DNA of 64,000 bases from Prasinococcaceae sp. CCMP 1430 (Eukaryota > Prasinodermophyta > Palmophyllophyceae > Prasinococcales > Prasinococcaceae). The stretch covers positions 23,775 to 87,774 of the forward strand of contig RQSC01001252.1 of NCBI GenBank assembly GCA_013416795.1, given 5' to 3'. This document shows, one piece after another, positions 1-10,079 of the stretch (positions are counted from its first letter, which is position 1; every line of letters starts with the position of its first letter). The position numbers were made by a program, and so were the translations under genes. The notes beneath the pieces were generated by a model. It worked only from the letters and a program-made list of their open reading frames with translations, was not told the origin of the DNA and made no database searches.

Positions 1-13
1 CTCCCCCCTCTCG

Positions 14-1294
14 ATGGCGGCCACGACGCAAAACTCAGCCCATTCGGCACAACAGCACTTTCCCGCCCCCGCGGCAATGTGCACGGCTCACTCCCGCGGC
101 TCCCCGCCCTCGCCGACGAGCACGCTGCCCGACAAGGACGACGGCCTCGGAGCGCAGCTCGCGCGCATCTTCGGCGGCAAGGGCGGCGGCGGCGCCGCAG
201 AGGCCTACTCCCCCCACTCCCCGCTTCCCGACGTGGTCGTGTGGTCGTCGGAGACGAGCGAGGACGAGCTCGCCGACGCCGACGACGACGACGAGCTGTT
301 CTTCGGCGACATCTCCGTGTACCAGTGCGGCGGCGGTTCGGACGCGGCGGCTGCGGCGGCGCGAGCCGGTGGCGCCGAGCTCGACGGGCCGTACGCGGCG
401 GCCTACTCGGAGGCGTACGCCACCCGCGGTGCGTGGCCCGAGCCCCAGCGGGAGCAGATCACGCTCGCGGAGGAGCGCGCCGAGCCCCTACCCGCCGCGC
501 ACCAGCAGCACCAGCAGCAAAAGCAGCGGGAAGAGGAGGATGCGCACGCCAATGCCATCCTGTATCCGAACCCGGCGCCCGCCACCGGCACGGCGGAGAC
601 GCCCACGCGTCCGCAGGGTGGCGGCGCGGGCCTGGACGAGCTCGGCGGCAGCGCGGGCGAGCGGCTGGACACGCGGACGGTCTCCCTGCCCGCGTGCGCC
701 AGCGCGGACGATGCCGAAGCCCAGAGCGCGGGGCTCGCGACCAAGCGCGAGTGCAACATGGCGACGCTGCAGGCGCTGTGCATGCCTCGGGAGGGCGTGC
801 GCGCGCTGCACGCGGCTGCGGTGTTGGCGGTCGAGGCCGGCGCGCGGTCGCCCTCCGAGGTGGCGGCGGCGCTCGTCTCGCGCGGCTACGATGCCGCGGT
901 GGCGAGCAGCCGCTCGAGCGGCGGCGGCACGGCCAGCGGGTCGGGAAGCACGGGCCGCGGGCGGCCGATCTTCAGCGGCGAGCACGAGTTCGTGCGCGTG
1001 ACCATGCCGTCGCTGGTGGACGGCAGCTATGAGCACGTGATCGTGGAGTGCAACTTCCGCTCGCAGTTCGCCATCGCGCGCCCCATGGTAGCCTACGGCA
1101 AGCTTCTCGACAAGTCCCCCGACGTCTACGTCGGCTACGCTCGCGACATGAGCGTGCTCGTGCGCTTCCTGGTGACGCACGCCGCCGAGAGCTTCGCGGC
1201 ACAGGGCATGGACGTGCCGCCGTGGCGCAAGGCGAGAGCCATGCTTGGGAAGTGGCTGCTCGGGGAGGCACGCGCCGCCGCCCAGTCGCGCTGA
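14..1294 (+). CDS. DUF506 family protein (PDDEXK-like, plant type)
   Basis: Intronless 426-residue ORF with an ATG near the window edge. Residues 1-300 are low-complexity, rich in Ala, Gly, Ser and acidic runs. The C-terminal 110 residues carry the family signature: an acidic/aromatic segment with FRSQFAIARP, then YGKLLDKSPDVYVGYARDM, a helix, and the hallmark VPPWRKARAMLGKWL close to the end. This is the conserved block of the plant DUF506 (PF04720) proteins, which are predicted to have a restriction-endonuclease-like fold but no proven activity. The next gene (NAC-alpha) converges on it. Function is not known; the family call rests on the C-terminal block and is firm. An upstream exon outside the window cannot be excluded. 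Confidence 0.85.
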   Translation: MAATTQNSAHSAQQHFPAPAAMCTAHSRGSPPSPTSTLPDKDDGLGAQLARIFGGKGGGGAAEAYSPHSPLPDVVVWSSETSEDELADADDDDELFFGDISVYQCGGGSDAAAAAARAGGAELDGPYAAAYSEAYATRGAWPEPQREQITLAEERAEPLPAAHQQHQQQKQREEEDAHANAILYPNPAPATGTAETPTRPQGGGAGLDELGGSAGERLDTRTVSLPACASADDAEAQSAGLATKRECNMATLQALCMPREGVRALHAAAVLAVEAGARSPSEVAAALVSRGYDAAVASSRSSGGGTASGSGSTGRGRPIFSGEHEFVRVTMPSLVDGSYEHVIVECNFRSQFAIARPMVAYGKLLDKSPDVYVGYARDMSVLVRFLVTHAAESFAAQGMDVPPWRKARAMLGKWLLGEARAAAQSR

Positions 1295-1957
1295 GGAGCG
1301 GTTGGCGCGAAGGAGGGAGGCGGCACTGGAGCCGAACACACCGAGAGGCTGGACCGGACACGCAGCATCGAAGGCAACCCGACGACGACGAACCGCGACG
1401 GCGCGCGTCGTGCCGTCGAGCGACGCGCCTGAGCGACATGAGAGAGGCAGAAGAGACAGCCGACAACGAGAAAACACTGAAACATGCAAAAACAAAACAA
1501 AACACAAAACCGAACGACGGTCGCCGAGCTGCAGTATTGCAGCCGCCACCGTACGCCGGCCGCGGCAGCGGCCCAGCGCGCACTGTTGCGTGCGAGGGCT
1601 CGCTCCGCGCCGGCGCCCATTAATACTCGAGAAACACAATTTTGATACGCACGCTCGGCACAGCACCGCGCGCGCTGCGCCCACGCGCACCCGCAGGAAC
1701 GAGCGACGCAGGGGCCGACGCGCGCTTGATCGGCGCGTCGCTCCTGGCCCAGTCGTGGAGACATGGGCGCGCAGACGCGCTAGGTGCCCTCGCGCGCGCG
1801 CGCGCGCACGCGAGAGTGTACGGGGCGCCACGCGCGCGACGCGCGCTTGCGAGCCTACCGACGCGCCGGGGGCTGATCAGCCACGGCGGCGGTCAGAGGG
1901 GCGTTCGTACGACGGCGCGTTTTGCGTTACTCACTGAGACGGCAGCACCGCCCGACG
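1295..1957. other. Convergent intergenic region without a gene
   Basis: About 660 bases between the 3' ends of the DUF506 gene and the NAC-alpha gene. It contains an A-rich stretch near 1470-1515, unusual in this GC-rich sequence, and an alternating CG/CA run near 1790-1812. The open frames across it are arginine-rich shadows with no recognisable domain. Confidence 0.6.
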
Positions 1958-2578
<621 letters not shown>

Positions 2579-2857
2579 TCAACGCCTCACGACCGCAGCG
2601 CAATGCAGCGCGTGTGGCGCCGGTGCGGCGTGCAATGCTCGAGCGGCGCGCACGACGCGGCCGAGGCCGCGGCGGCCGCAGGCCTCCCGCATGCCCTGCG
2701 CCTGCTGCCTGCCCGCGGCTCCAACCCTAAGAGGGCCCCCTTTCGCGCGCGGTCGCCGACGCAATCCGGCGGCAGACGCCACACCCTCGCCCTGCGCCCC
2801 CGCGCGCGCGCGCGCGCGCGCGCGCGCCGCACATGCTTCTGTATCATCCGACCCGCC

Positions 2858-2916
2858 CATCAGAACGCATGCTGGGGCGGGCGCGCGCGGGCGCGCGCGC
2901 CGCATGCGTTCTGATG
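2858..2916. repeat. 15-bp perfect inverted repeat of the CATCAGAACGCAT motif
   Basis: CCATCAGAACGCATG at about 2857-2871 is repeated in perfect inverse complement at about 2903-2917, separated by roughly 31 bases of GC-rich sequence. Further variants follow on the plus strand at 3017 (CATCAAAATGCG), 3046 (CATCAGAACGAACG) and 3087 (TATCAGGTTGCG). Spacing and inversion are more like clustered factor sites than a transposon end: no target duplication or coding core is present. Confidence 0.7.
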
Positions 2917-3422
2917 GACGGTACGTCAAAAAGCACGCATCCCGCTGCCGCTGCTCCGCCGGGTGGCGGCGGCGGCTGTCGTTCGCCCCCCCCTCCCCCC
3001 GCGCGTGCGGATCGCCCATCAAAATGCGTTACGGAGCGCGTCGTCCATCAGAACGAACGTGATTCGACCGCGTCCGCCGGATCACGTATCAGGTTGCGTT
3101 CGGTTATGCCGACGGCATGCGCGGTGATGGACGATCCGGCGCCTCGCGGCGTTTTAGCCGAGCGGGCGGCGAGAGCGAGAGCGAGAGCGCGCCGCCCCGG
3201 GCGGGCCACAGCGCCTTCGCGCGGGCGCAGGCGCGGGGCGGGTGGGTTGAGGGGGCGTGAAGGCGGGGCGGGGGCTGCTGGTGGCGTTCGCAGCGGCCCC
3301 GCGCGGCTTTTGGAGGCGGGTGCTCGCGGGCTACGCCCCGCGCGCGCGCGCGGCGCGTCCCCCGCCGCACGGTCCGTTCGAAGACATGGAGGGAACGACG
3401 TCGCCTCGCCGCCAAGCCCGCC

Positions 3423-3435
3423 AAAAAAAAAAAAA
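3423..3435 (+). repeat. A13 homopolymer tract
   Basis: Thirteen consecutive A residues in a region that is otherwise strongly GC-rich, inside the NAC-alpha/GTPase divergent promoter. Similar tracts lie upstream of several other genes in the window. Confidence 0.9.
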
Positions 3436-3685
3436 GGGCGCGCGCGCCCGCGCGTTTTTCGGGCGGGTCGGTGCGGTTCTCGCGCGTCGCCGCGCGCGAC
3501 CGATTTGATTGGGGGCACGCGCGCGCGCGTGGCGGCGCTTCCGCTTTCTGCGCGACGCGACGGATCCGGAAATCCCGATCGATCGCGGATCCCGGATCCC
3601 GGCGCTGCCGCCGCGCGCGCGCGCCGCCCACTTTTGTTTCGCTGACTGACGCGCTTCGATCGATCGAGCCTACAAAAAATAGCTC

Positions 3686-3707
3686 GGGTGTGACCAGTGT
3701 CACACCC
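3686..3707. promoter_or_regulatory. Perfect inverted repeat GGGTGTGAC-CAGT-GTCACACCC
   Basis: Two 9-base arms flank a 4-base loop, about 160 bases upstream of the first conserved codons of the YlqF-type GTPase. It could be a dimeric transcription-factor site or an RNA hairpin in a 5' leader. The flanking GGTTCGAGTC resembles a tRNA B box, but the surrounding sequence does not fold as a tRNA. Confidence 0.45.
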
Positions 3708-3865
3708 GGTTCGAGTCGGACATCGTGTCCCGCGACGCGCAAGAAACCAAGCGACCCCCAATCAAAACGCGGCGATACTCTCAACGGGCCTGGCTGGATG
3801 ATGACCGAGGATGAGTCGCTCGTCGCTTCCATCGATCGATCGATCGATCGGGCGCACAGTCTCCC

Positions 3866-5142
3866 GTGGCTGGATCGATCCGAGGCGCCGACGAGCTCGA
3901 GCGCTTCTCCGCGCCGCTGAGCGCGCGCGCGGTGCAGTGGTACCCGGGCCACGTCGCGCGCGCCGAGAAGATGCTCAGGGCACAAGTGCAGAGCGTGGAC
4001 GTGGTGGTCGAGCTGCGCGACGCGCGCGTGCCCGGTTCGACGGCGCACCCGCAGCTGCGCGAGTGGATTGGCGACCGCAAGCGCGTGCTCGTTGTCAACC
4101 GCCGCGACGCCGTCAGCGATGACGACCTCGCCATGTGGAACAAGCACTTCGAGCAGCAGGGCGAAAGGGCGATATGGACCAACGCTGTGAGCGGCCAGGG
4201 CGTCAACAAGCTGACGCGCGAGATTCTCAGCGCCGCCGGCGCGCTCGACGAGCGGCGCGCGCGGCGCGGGCTCAAGCCGCGCCCCGTCCGCGCCGCCGTG
4301 GTCGGCTTCCCGAACATCGGCAAGGTGCGTATGTGCCACGCGCGCGCGACCGCGAGCGCGCGCGCACCCCTGCAAGCACGCCCGCGGATGCGCGCGCGTT
4401 CAGACGAGCTGACGCACCCGTGCACCCCTCCCGCGCCCCACGCCCGCCGCTCAGAGCGCGCTGATCAATCGGCTCCTCAAACGCCGCGTGGCCGCGAGCG
4501 CGCCACGGCCGGGCGTCACGCGGCAGCTGCAGTGGATCCGAGTGGGCGAGCGCATCGATCTGCTCGACTCCCCGGGCATCCTGCCCAACAGGCTGACCGA
4601 CCAGGTGGCCGCGCGGCGGCTGGCGATTTGTGACGCCATCGGCGAGGCCGCCTACTCCGACGCTGCCATGGCGGCCGAGCTCGTCGATGTCATCTGTGCG
4701 GTGTCGAAGACGGGTCTGGAGGTGGACGCCACGTCCAAGGGCGGCGGTCGGGTGGCGTTGGGCACGCCGCTCGAAGCGCTCGTCGGTCGCTTTGGCGCGG
4801 CGGCGGAGGATGCTGCCATAGCCGCGGGCGTCGCGGACGGCTTGGGGGGGGATGAAACGACCATCAAGTGCGTGCGCACGCGCGTGCGAGCGCGCAGGCG
4901 TGTGGGCGCGCGGGCGAGTGAGCCAGTGAGCGACAGAGCGAGCGCCTGCCTGTGCGCGCGCGCCCTTGCTTGGCGCCCCGCGCTGACTCATTCGCACGCG
5001 CGCACGCAGCGGGGAGCTGTTTGTGCAGGCGCTTGCCGAGCGCGTCTTCGCTGGAAACCTCGAGCAAGCCGGAATGCGGCTGCTCAAGGACTTCCGGCAG
5101 GGCAAGCTGGGGAACTGGGCGCTCGAGGTGCCGGCCTTGTAG
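3866..5142 (+). CDS. YlqF/MTG1-family ribosome-assembly GTPase (three exons)
   Basis: Exons 3866-4324, 4455-4867 and 5010-5142 (stop TAG) join in frame. The first junction restores the P-loop GFPNIGKSALINRL. Circularly permuted GTPase order is visible: WYPGHVARAEKML, DVVVELRDARVPGST, then VNRRDAV (G4), the G1 P-loop and DSPGILP (G3). The C-terminus with FRQGKLGNWALE matches the organellar YlqF/MTG1 group. These proteins act in large-subunit maturation of mitochondrial or plastid ribosomes. Splice sites are GTGCGT..CTCAG and GTGCGT..CGCAG. The first codon in this frame is GTG at 3866; the frame has a stop at 3812 and no ATG, so a 5' exon carrying the start and any transit peptide is unresolved. 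Confidence 0.88.
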
Positions 5143-5313
5143 GCAGCGCAGTGGTAAGGTACCTATCTCAGGGGCCGACCGTAATGAAGGGACAGGAGCC
5201 GCAGCACGCGGCGGCATGCCGCCGTCTTTACACAAGAATCGTACAATCTGCGCACGCACGCCGGCGGGCGGGCGAGCTTGAGCGAGGCGCTCTGAGCGCG
5301 AGGCGCGTGGCCG

Positions 5314-6282
5314 TCAGGCCTTGTCCCGCGGCGCCCCGACGTCCACCAGGAGCAAATCCTCGTCGGTGCCGAAACACTTGCGCGCCTGCTCGAGGACGGC
5401 GGGCGTCACGCGCACACTCTCAGGTGCGGTGCTCGCGGGATCGCGCACAATGTATTCGCCGTTTTCGTACCCGATCACGACCACGTAGTGCCCCGTGTAC
5501 CCCGAGGTGCCCCGGTTGCTGCTACTCGCGCTCGCGACAGCACGGACGCACCCGTCGCCACCCCCCGCCCCGCCCCCGCCCACCGCGCCGCCGCTTTCCG
5601 CCGCGCCGCCTCCCGCGCGCGCGGGCCTGGTGCGGTACCACGAGAGCTTGCGCTTGTCGACGAGCACGATGAAGACGTGCCTCCCACCGAGCATGTGCTG
5701 CAACAGCTCACCCTCCCCGAGCGAGCGCTTCTCAACTGTGATGCCCTCCGCGGCCGCGCGCGCGAAGAGCGCGTCCACGCGCGTGCAGTCCTCGGCCATG
5801 TTCTCTCGGTAGAAGCTCTCGTTCTCGAAGTCGGGATTGGCCCCGAGTGTCACCGTGAGGAACGACACCGGCACGCCGTGCCGCCGCAGCAGGAAGGCGA
5901 GGTCCACCGTCCAGATGCTGGTGGTGGGGCACATCTGCCGCAACGCGTAGAGCTCGGCATCGCGCCGCCCGATGGCGCGCAGCACCATGCACACGCACGC
6001 GAGCCCGCAGTCCCAATTGAAGGCCTGGCGCACGTGCGGCACGGCGTGGCGCACGGACGCACGCGTGCCGAGCGCCGCGCCGCCGCGTGGCGCGCTCGCA
6101 GCTCGTGGCGGAGCCTGGAGGAGGAGCCTGACGACGAGGAGCCCGGGGGCGCTGCCGACGGTGTCGACGAGCACGCGCGCGTGCGCTTGCGCCGCGGGCC
6201 TCGCCCCGCGCACGCACACGCAAAAGAACGCGCGCGGCGAGGTGCGCAGCGCTCCGCCGCGGCGAGCCGGCCCCGCGTCCAC
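5314..6282 (-). CDS. GUCD1/AtGC1-like protein (guanylyl cyclase-like family, PF09778)
   Basis: The conserved core begins with VPHVRQAFNWDCGLACVCMVLRAIG and continues through TSIWTVDLAFLLRRHGVPVSF, FENESFYRENM and YTGHYVVVIGYENGEYIVRDPAS to the C-terminus. The spaced Cys and His (DCGLAC, GHYVVV, RDPA) recall the C39/papain-like fold this family is thought to share. Members were named for reported guanylyl cyclase activity of the Arabidopsis protein; the animal protein is GUCD1. Biochemical function is not established. A Ser/Gly-rich insert (about 40 residues) lies before the GHYVVV block. The ORF opens with GTG and no upstream in-frame ATG is present, so the 5' exon is missing. A good acceptor (CTCCAG followed by GCTCCGCC, near 6115) suggests where the visible exon may start. 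Confidence 0.8.
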   Translation of the reverse strand: MDAGPARRGGALRTSPRAFFCVCVRGARPAAQAHARVLVDTVGSAPGLLVVRLLLQAPPRAASAPRGGAALGTRASVRHAVPHVRQAFNWDCGLACVCMVLRAIGRRDAELYALRQMCPTTSIWTVDLAFLLRRHGVPVSFLTVTLGANPDFENESFYRENMAEDCTRVDALFARAAAEGITVEKRSLGEGELLQHMLGGRHVFIVLVDKRKLSWYRTRPARAGGGAAESGGAVGGGGAGGGDGCVRAVASASSSNRGTSGYTGHYVVVIGYENGEYIVRDPASTAPESVRVTPAVLEQARKCFGTDEDLLLVDVGAPRDKA

Positions 6283-7229
6283 GAACGCAGGCTCCTCCAG
6301 CCCACACTCCCCTCCCTCTCGCGTCGCTCCTCTGACCGCCCCCCCGCCCCCCGCGCCGCCTGCGGCAGGGGGGAGGGGCAGGGGGAGGAGCAGGGGACGC
6401 TGGGCCAGCGAGGGGGCGAGCGCTGCCTCGTGGCGCGGGCCGCCCGCGGAGGGAGGCGCCGGGTCGCCGTGCGGCTCGGGCCGGCCCGGTCGCAGCGCAG
6501 CGGCGATTCACGGCTCAATCCCTTCCCATGCACCTCGCGAGGCGCTCGGCGAGGCCCCCACCACCTCCCCCCACCCGCCCGCACGCGCCTGCCTGCGTGC
6601 GCTGTGACGCCGCCGCGGTCACTCACGCGCGGCGCTCCGCCCAGCACCGCATTTGGGTATTTCTCAAAACCTCTACCGTCTTCGTCGCATGCGCGCCAAA
6701 TCACAGCTCAAAATGCATCTATTTCACAGGGGGAAGCACTCAGATGGAAACCCTTCACGCCTCCATTCCCTTTTTTTTTTTTTTTTGCGCACCGCGCGCC
6801 GCGCTGCTCCCGATCGCGCGTTGCTGATCGGGCCGCGCCGCGGGCGGGCGAAAACAGCTTTCCGAAAAATTCAGAGTGAGGTTTGGTGTGATTTCTGCGT
6901 CGTGCGCCCGCGAAAGCGCCATGTCCGCGCGCGCGGGCCGCGCGCTCGCGCCGCGGCAATCTTTTAGATTCCGATCATTTTTGTTTCTTATTCGCACCTT
7001 TTAAAAAACGCGCGAGAGCGCGCACACCGCGCGCGCGCACGCGCGCACGCACGGCGAGGACGCGCGGCGCGCACGCATGGCGCACGCGGGCGCGATGGGC
7101 CGCGTCGGAGTTGCGACGCGGCGGCGCCGGTGCCGTCTAGGCCGCGAAGAACGTGGTCAAGGTGGTTACGAAACGGCGCGTCCGTGCGCGCAGCCACACG
7201 CCGACACGCCCCATCTCACCACTGGGCTT
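6283..7229. promoter_or_regulatory. Upstream region of the GUCD1-like gene with a T16 tract
   Basis: About 950 bases between two minus-strand genes. It contains a 16-base T run (6771-6786), a locally AT-richer segment (about 6650-6990) and CG-alternating runs near 7020-7060. No gene is supportable. The missing 5' exon of the GUCD1-like gene probably lies within it. Confidence 0.45.
6771..6786 (+). repeat. T16 homopolymer tract
   Basis: Sixteen consecutive T residues upstream (in transcription sense) of the minus-strand GUCD1-like gene. This is the longest homopolymer in the window. Confidence 0.95.
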
Positions 7230-8843
7230 TCACTCCTGGTCGGCAGCAGCGGCAGTGAGCATCGCGACGGCCGCGTCGTTGCCATTTCTCTTAGCGATGT
7301 CCAGCACTGTAAAGCCGTCGTTGTTGCGAATGGACATGTCAGCGCCCGCGTCGAGCAGGACCTGAAGGCATTGCCCACTGCTGTAGGGTAACACCGCGAA
7401 AAATGAGGGCGTCTCGCCATTGGCGTCGACCTTGTCCTTGTTGGCGCCCGCCTCAAGGAGCAGCCGAAGGCACTCCGGGTCGCTGTTCGTAGCTGCGAAG
7501 ACCGCGGGAGTCCGCCCATCCGAATCTTCCGAGTCTACCTTGGCGCCCGCCTCGAGCAGCAGCTGAAGGCACGCAGTGCGGCCAAACTCTGCCGAGGGAA
7601 ACAGTGGCGTCCGCCCTGACTCATCCGCACGGTCTACGTCGGCGCCCGCCTCGAGCAGAAGCCGAAGGCATGCGGTGCGCCCACGGTGCGCAGCGATATA
7701 CGCGGGAGTATGTTCGCATGCATCGCAATCGTTGCCCTTCACGCCCGCCTCGAGCAGCAGCCGAAGGCACTCAGGCTCGCTGCTCGCAGCTGCAACGTGC
7801 ACGACGTTCCGCCCTACGATATCCATCCAGTTTCCCTTGGCGGCCGTGGCCGCCTCGAGAAGGAGCCGAAGGCACTCGGACTCGCTGCCGCAAGCTGCAC
7901 AGTATGCGGGAGTCCGCCCCCTTTCATCCTCAATACTTGCGTCGGCACCCGCCTCGATCAGAAGCCGAAGACACTCAATGCTCCCTTGCTGAGATGCGAG
8001 CAGCATGGGGGTGAAGCCTCCGATGGCAGCAGCCCCGTCCTTGTCTGCGCCCGCCTCCAGCAGTCGTTTCAGATGCTCGGGTCGATTCGCAGCCGCAGCC
8101 TTGTGGAGTGGCGTGAGGCCGCTGGCATCCGTTTTCTCTTTGTCGCCGTCCGCATCGAGCAGTACTCGAAGGCACTCGGTGTAGCCAAACGCCGCCGCGT
8201 GGCACGCGGGAGTCTTCCCTGTGTCACCTGCCTTCTCCATGTCAGCGCCCGCTTCGAGCAGCAGACGGAGGCAGTCTGCGCTCCCGGTGATAGCTGCGCA
8301 GACCGCGGGGGTGGTGCCGTGTTTGTCCGACTTGTCCTTGTCTGCACTCGCGTCGAGCAGCACCTTCAGGCAGTCGGGTTGATCACTCGTCGCAGCAACG
8401 TGCGCAGGTGTGCTGCCATCGAAGTCGTTTCCTTTGTTGGGGTCGGCGCCCTCCTCAAGCAGCACCCGCATGCAGGCAACGCTGCCACACTGCACCGCCG
8501 CCGTCAAGGCTGGTTGCATGTGGGCATCTTCCTCGTCCCCGTCATCTTCCCCCATTGCGTCCGCGTCGGCGCCGGCATCCAGCGCTCGCCGAACAACTTC
8601 GGGCTGACCATCAAACGCCGCCTCGTACAAGAGCTGGTCTGCGTCAATGGATGAGAGCAGCTTCTCAGCGAGCCACTCCACGGAGCCTCGCGCCTGGTCG
8701 CGTTCCTGGCGTGCCGTGCGTGCTGCCTCCGCGTTCACCCCGAGCGCCTGCGTAGCGAGCAGCAGCGCCTGGCGCGCGCTCTCTGCGCGGGCCGCGCTCG
8801 CGCCTGGGCCGCCCATCGCGCCCGCGCCGCGCGTCGTCCCCAT
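7230..8843 (-). CDS. Ankyrin-repeat protein
   Basis: Intronless 537-residue ORF with ATG start. After about 60 helical residues (AxxARQERDQARGSVEWLAEKLL) the rest is a continuous array of roughly 13 ankyrin repeats with a 33-residue period. Each has the form G.TPA..AA..G...CLRLLLEAGAD. The repeats are nearly uniform, with ECLRLLLEAGA recurring at protein and DNA level, which points to recent internal tandem amplification. No catalytic or membrane domain is attached, so the protein is a scaffold or inhibitor of unknown partner. Family certain, role unknown. Confidence 0.93.
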   Translation of the reverse strand: MGTTRGAGAMGGPGASAARAESARQALLLATQALGVNAEAARTARQERDQARGSVEWLAEKLLSSIDADQLLYEAAFDGQPEVVRRALDAGADADAMGEDDGDEEDAHMQPALTAAVQCGSVACMRVLLEEGADPNKGNDFDGSTPAHVAATSDQPDCLKVLLDASADKDKSDKHGTTPAVCAAITGSADCLRLLLEAGADMEKAGDTGKTPACHAAAFGYTECLRVLLDADGDKEKTDASGLTPLHKAAAANRPEHLKRLLEAGADKDGAAAIGGFTPMLLASQQGSIECLRLLIEAGADASIEDERGRTPAYCAACGSESECLRLLLEAATAAKGNWMDIVGRNVVHVAAASSEPECLRLLLEAGVKGNDCDACEHTPAYIAAHRGRTACLRLLLEAGADVDRADESGRTPLFPSAEFGRTACLQLLLEAGAKVDSEDSDGRTPAVFAATNSDPECLRLLLEAGANKDKVDANGETPSFFAVLPYSSGQCLQVLLDAGADMSIRNNDGFTVLDIAKRNGNDAAVAMLTAAAADQE

Positions 8844-9473
8844 CGCGCGATGTCCCAGGCAGACGAGGGAAGGGGAGAAGCAAGATCAAGCCGGGGGGAG
8901 CGACGGCGTGGACGACGAGGAGGGAGACTACGACGAGGACGAGGACTACAATCCGGCAAGTGTGGAGGGTGACACGCATGCACGCGGGGGGGGGGTCACG
9001 GCGCGCGCTGTGGCACCTGTTGCATGCTAGCCGCCATGGCAGCGTCCTCCTCGGGTGTTACACGATGGTCGGTCTCTTCATACAGTTTCATCTTTTCGAG
9101 AGCAATCCGAGTGTGTTTGCGTGCTCATTAAAAAACCCTAACCCTAAACCTCGCCCGATCGCGAAGTTTTCTGCTCGAGTGCCCGTCGACTGTCTGCAGG
9201 GCCGAGTAGCGGCACACAGCAGCCTGCGCAGCACGCGCGCCGCGGCGCCTACGCGTGTCGGCTGCTGGTCGTTGCAGAGGCAAAAACAGCGCCACTGGCG
9301 ACTTCATATTAACGATTGCCGGCGGTACGGTCAGCTTGCGGCGTCTCCGCCGCGCGCATCACCTGCTGGCAGCACGGCGTATCCCGAGCCCGTCTTCGAC
9401 CCGCGTAGGTGGTCGGCTGCTGCGGGCAAGCGCGCGGGCGAGGCGCGTCAGCGTGCATTCTCGCACGAGCACG
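8844..9473. other. Intergenic region with an acidic ORF stub and a telomere-like box
   Basis: Lies upstream of the ankyrin gene and downstream of the minus-strand acetyltransferase. A plus-strand frame at about 8900-8960 encodes an acidic stretch (DDEEGDYDEDEDYNP), but no start codon or continuing exon could be found. CCCTAACCCTAAACC at 9136-9150 is a telomere-type repeat, or telo-box, in otherwise unique DNA. Confidence 0.4.
9136..9150 (+). repeat. Interstitial telomere-like repeat / telo-box
   Basis: CCCTAACCCTAAACC, i.e. two and a half units of a TTAGGG/TTTAGGG-type telomere repeat on the minus strand. In plants AAACCCTAA is a known promoter telo-box; AACCCTAA also occurs at 18143 in another upstream region. 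Confidence 0.6.
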
Positions 9474-10079
9474 TCACCACTCGTGTGCGCTCGAGCGCCT
9501 GCGCGGGCCTCGACGGGGAGGGAGTGCGAGCGCGCAGCCGCGCGCACCTTCGACTTCGCCGTCGCTCGCACCGCCGACGTAGCGCATGACCGTGTGCTGC
9601 ATGTCGACGCGAAAGCCCGCTCGCCAGAAGATGGTCCTCTCAGCGGTCCCAGCAGGGAAAGCGGCGATCGACGTGGGCTTTGCGCCGCGCGAAATGCCCT
9701 CTCTTTTGATCTCAGCGGCGATGCGCTCGAGCAGCGCGGGCGCATACGCAGCGTACGGCTCGGCGAGTGCCAGGTCCGCCAGCGCCGCGACGAACGCGCC
9801 GTCGCTCACCGCGCGCGCGAAGCCCACGATGGCGCCCCGGCCCCCGTCGGCTCGCATCACTACGGACACGTAGCTGGCGGCGAGCGCGCGGCGCATGCGC
9901 TCGTCGTCGCGGCGCGCGCTTCGCGGCATGGCCTCGGCGAGGAAGTCGCACACCTCGGCGGCGTCCTCCACGCCCGCTCGCTCATATGTCGGCTGCGCGG
10001 GCTCCCTGCGCACACCCTGCGCTCCGCCCCACGGCCCACCGCTCCGCGCGGCCGCGGCTGCGCGCGGTCCCGGCTTCAT
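9474..10079 (-). CDS. GNAT-family acetyltransferase-like protein
   Basis: About 200 residues. After an N-terminal Ala/Arg-rich stretch, YERAGVEDAAEVCDFLAEAMPRS starts the fold. VVMRADGGRGAIVGFARAVSDGAFVAALADLAL gives the central beta strands, ALLERIAAEIKREG a helix, and AERTIFWRAGFRVDMQHTVMRYVG is the typical GNAT end (a residue pair stacking before GF). The acetyl-CoA loop is degenerate, so activity is uncertain. The only in-frame ATG is at 10079-10077. It overlaps by two bases the ATG of the divergent gene, so at least one of these starts is probably not the one used, or the transcripts overlap. Confidence 0.6.
   Translation of the reverse strand: MKPGPRAAAAARSGGPWGGAQGVRREPAQPTYERAGVEDAAEVCDFLAEAMPRSARRDDERMRRALAASYVSVVMRADGGRGAIVGFARAVSDGAFVAALADLALAEPYAAYAPALLERIAAEIKREGISRGAKPTSIAAFPAGTAERTIFWRAGFRVDMQHTVMRYVGGASDGEVEGARGCALALPPRRGPRRRSSAHEW

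Noticed and set aside
488-1831. Long arginine-rich ORFs antisense to real genes (also at 5850-6704, 9255-10238, 27162-28922 and many others)
   Set aside because: Very GC-rich coding sequence leaves stops rare in other frames; these ORFs are Arg/Ala/Pro-rich with no domain and overlap well-supported genes.
2801-2826. CG dinucleotide runs as origins or regulatory islands (also 1791, 13170, 41070)
   Set aside because: Such runs are scattered throughout the window as expected for its composition, with no consistent placement.
3640-3730. Possible tRNA: GGTTCGAGTC looks like a B box after a hairpin
   Set aside because: The T arm does not pair properly around TTCGAGT, no A box or acceptor stem lies at the right distance, and the hairpin is too long for an anticodon arm.
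8850-9010. Acidic ORF resembling the start of an SWC5/BCNT-type protein
   Set aside because: The acidic frame has no ATG, the ATG at 8850 is in another frame, and no downstream exon with a BCNT domain was found.
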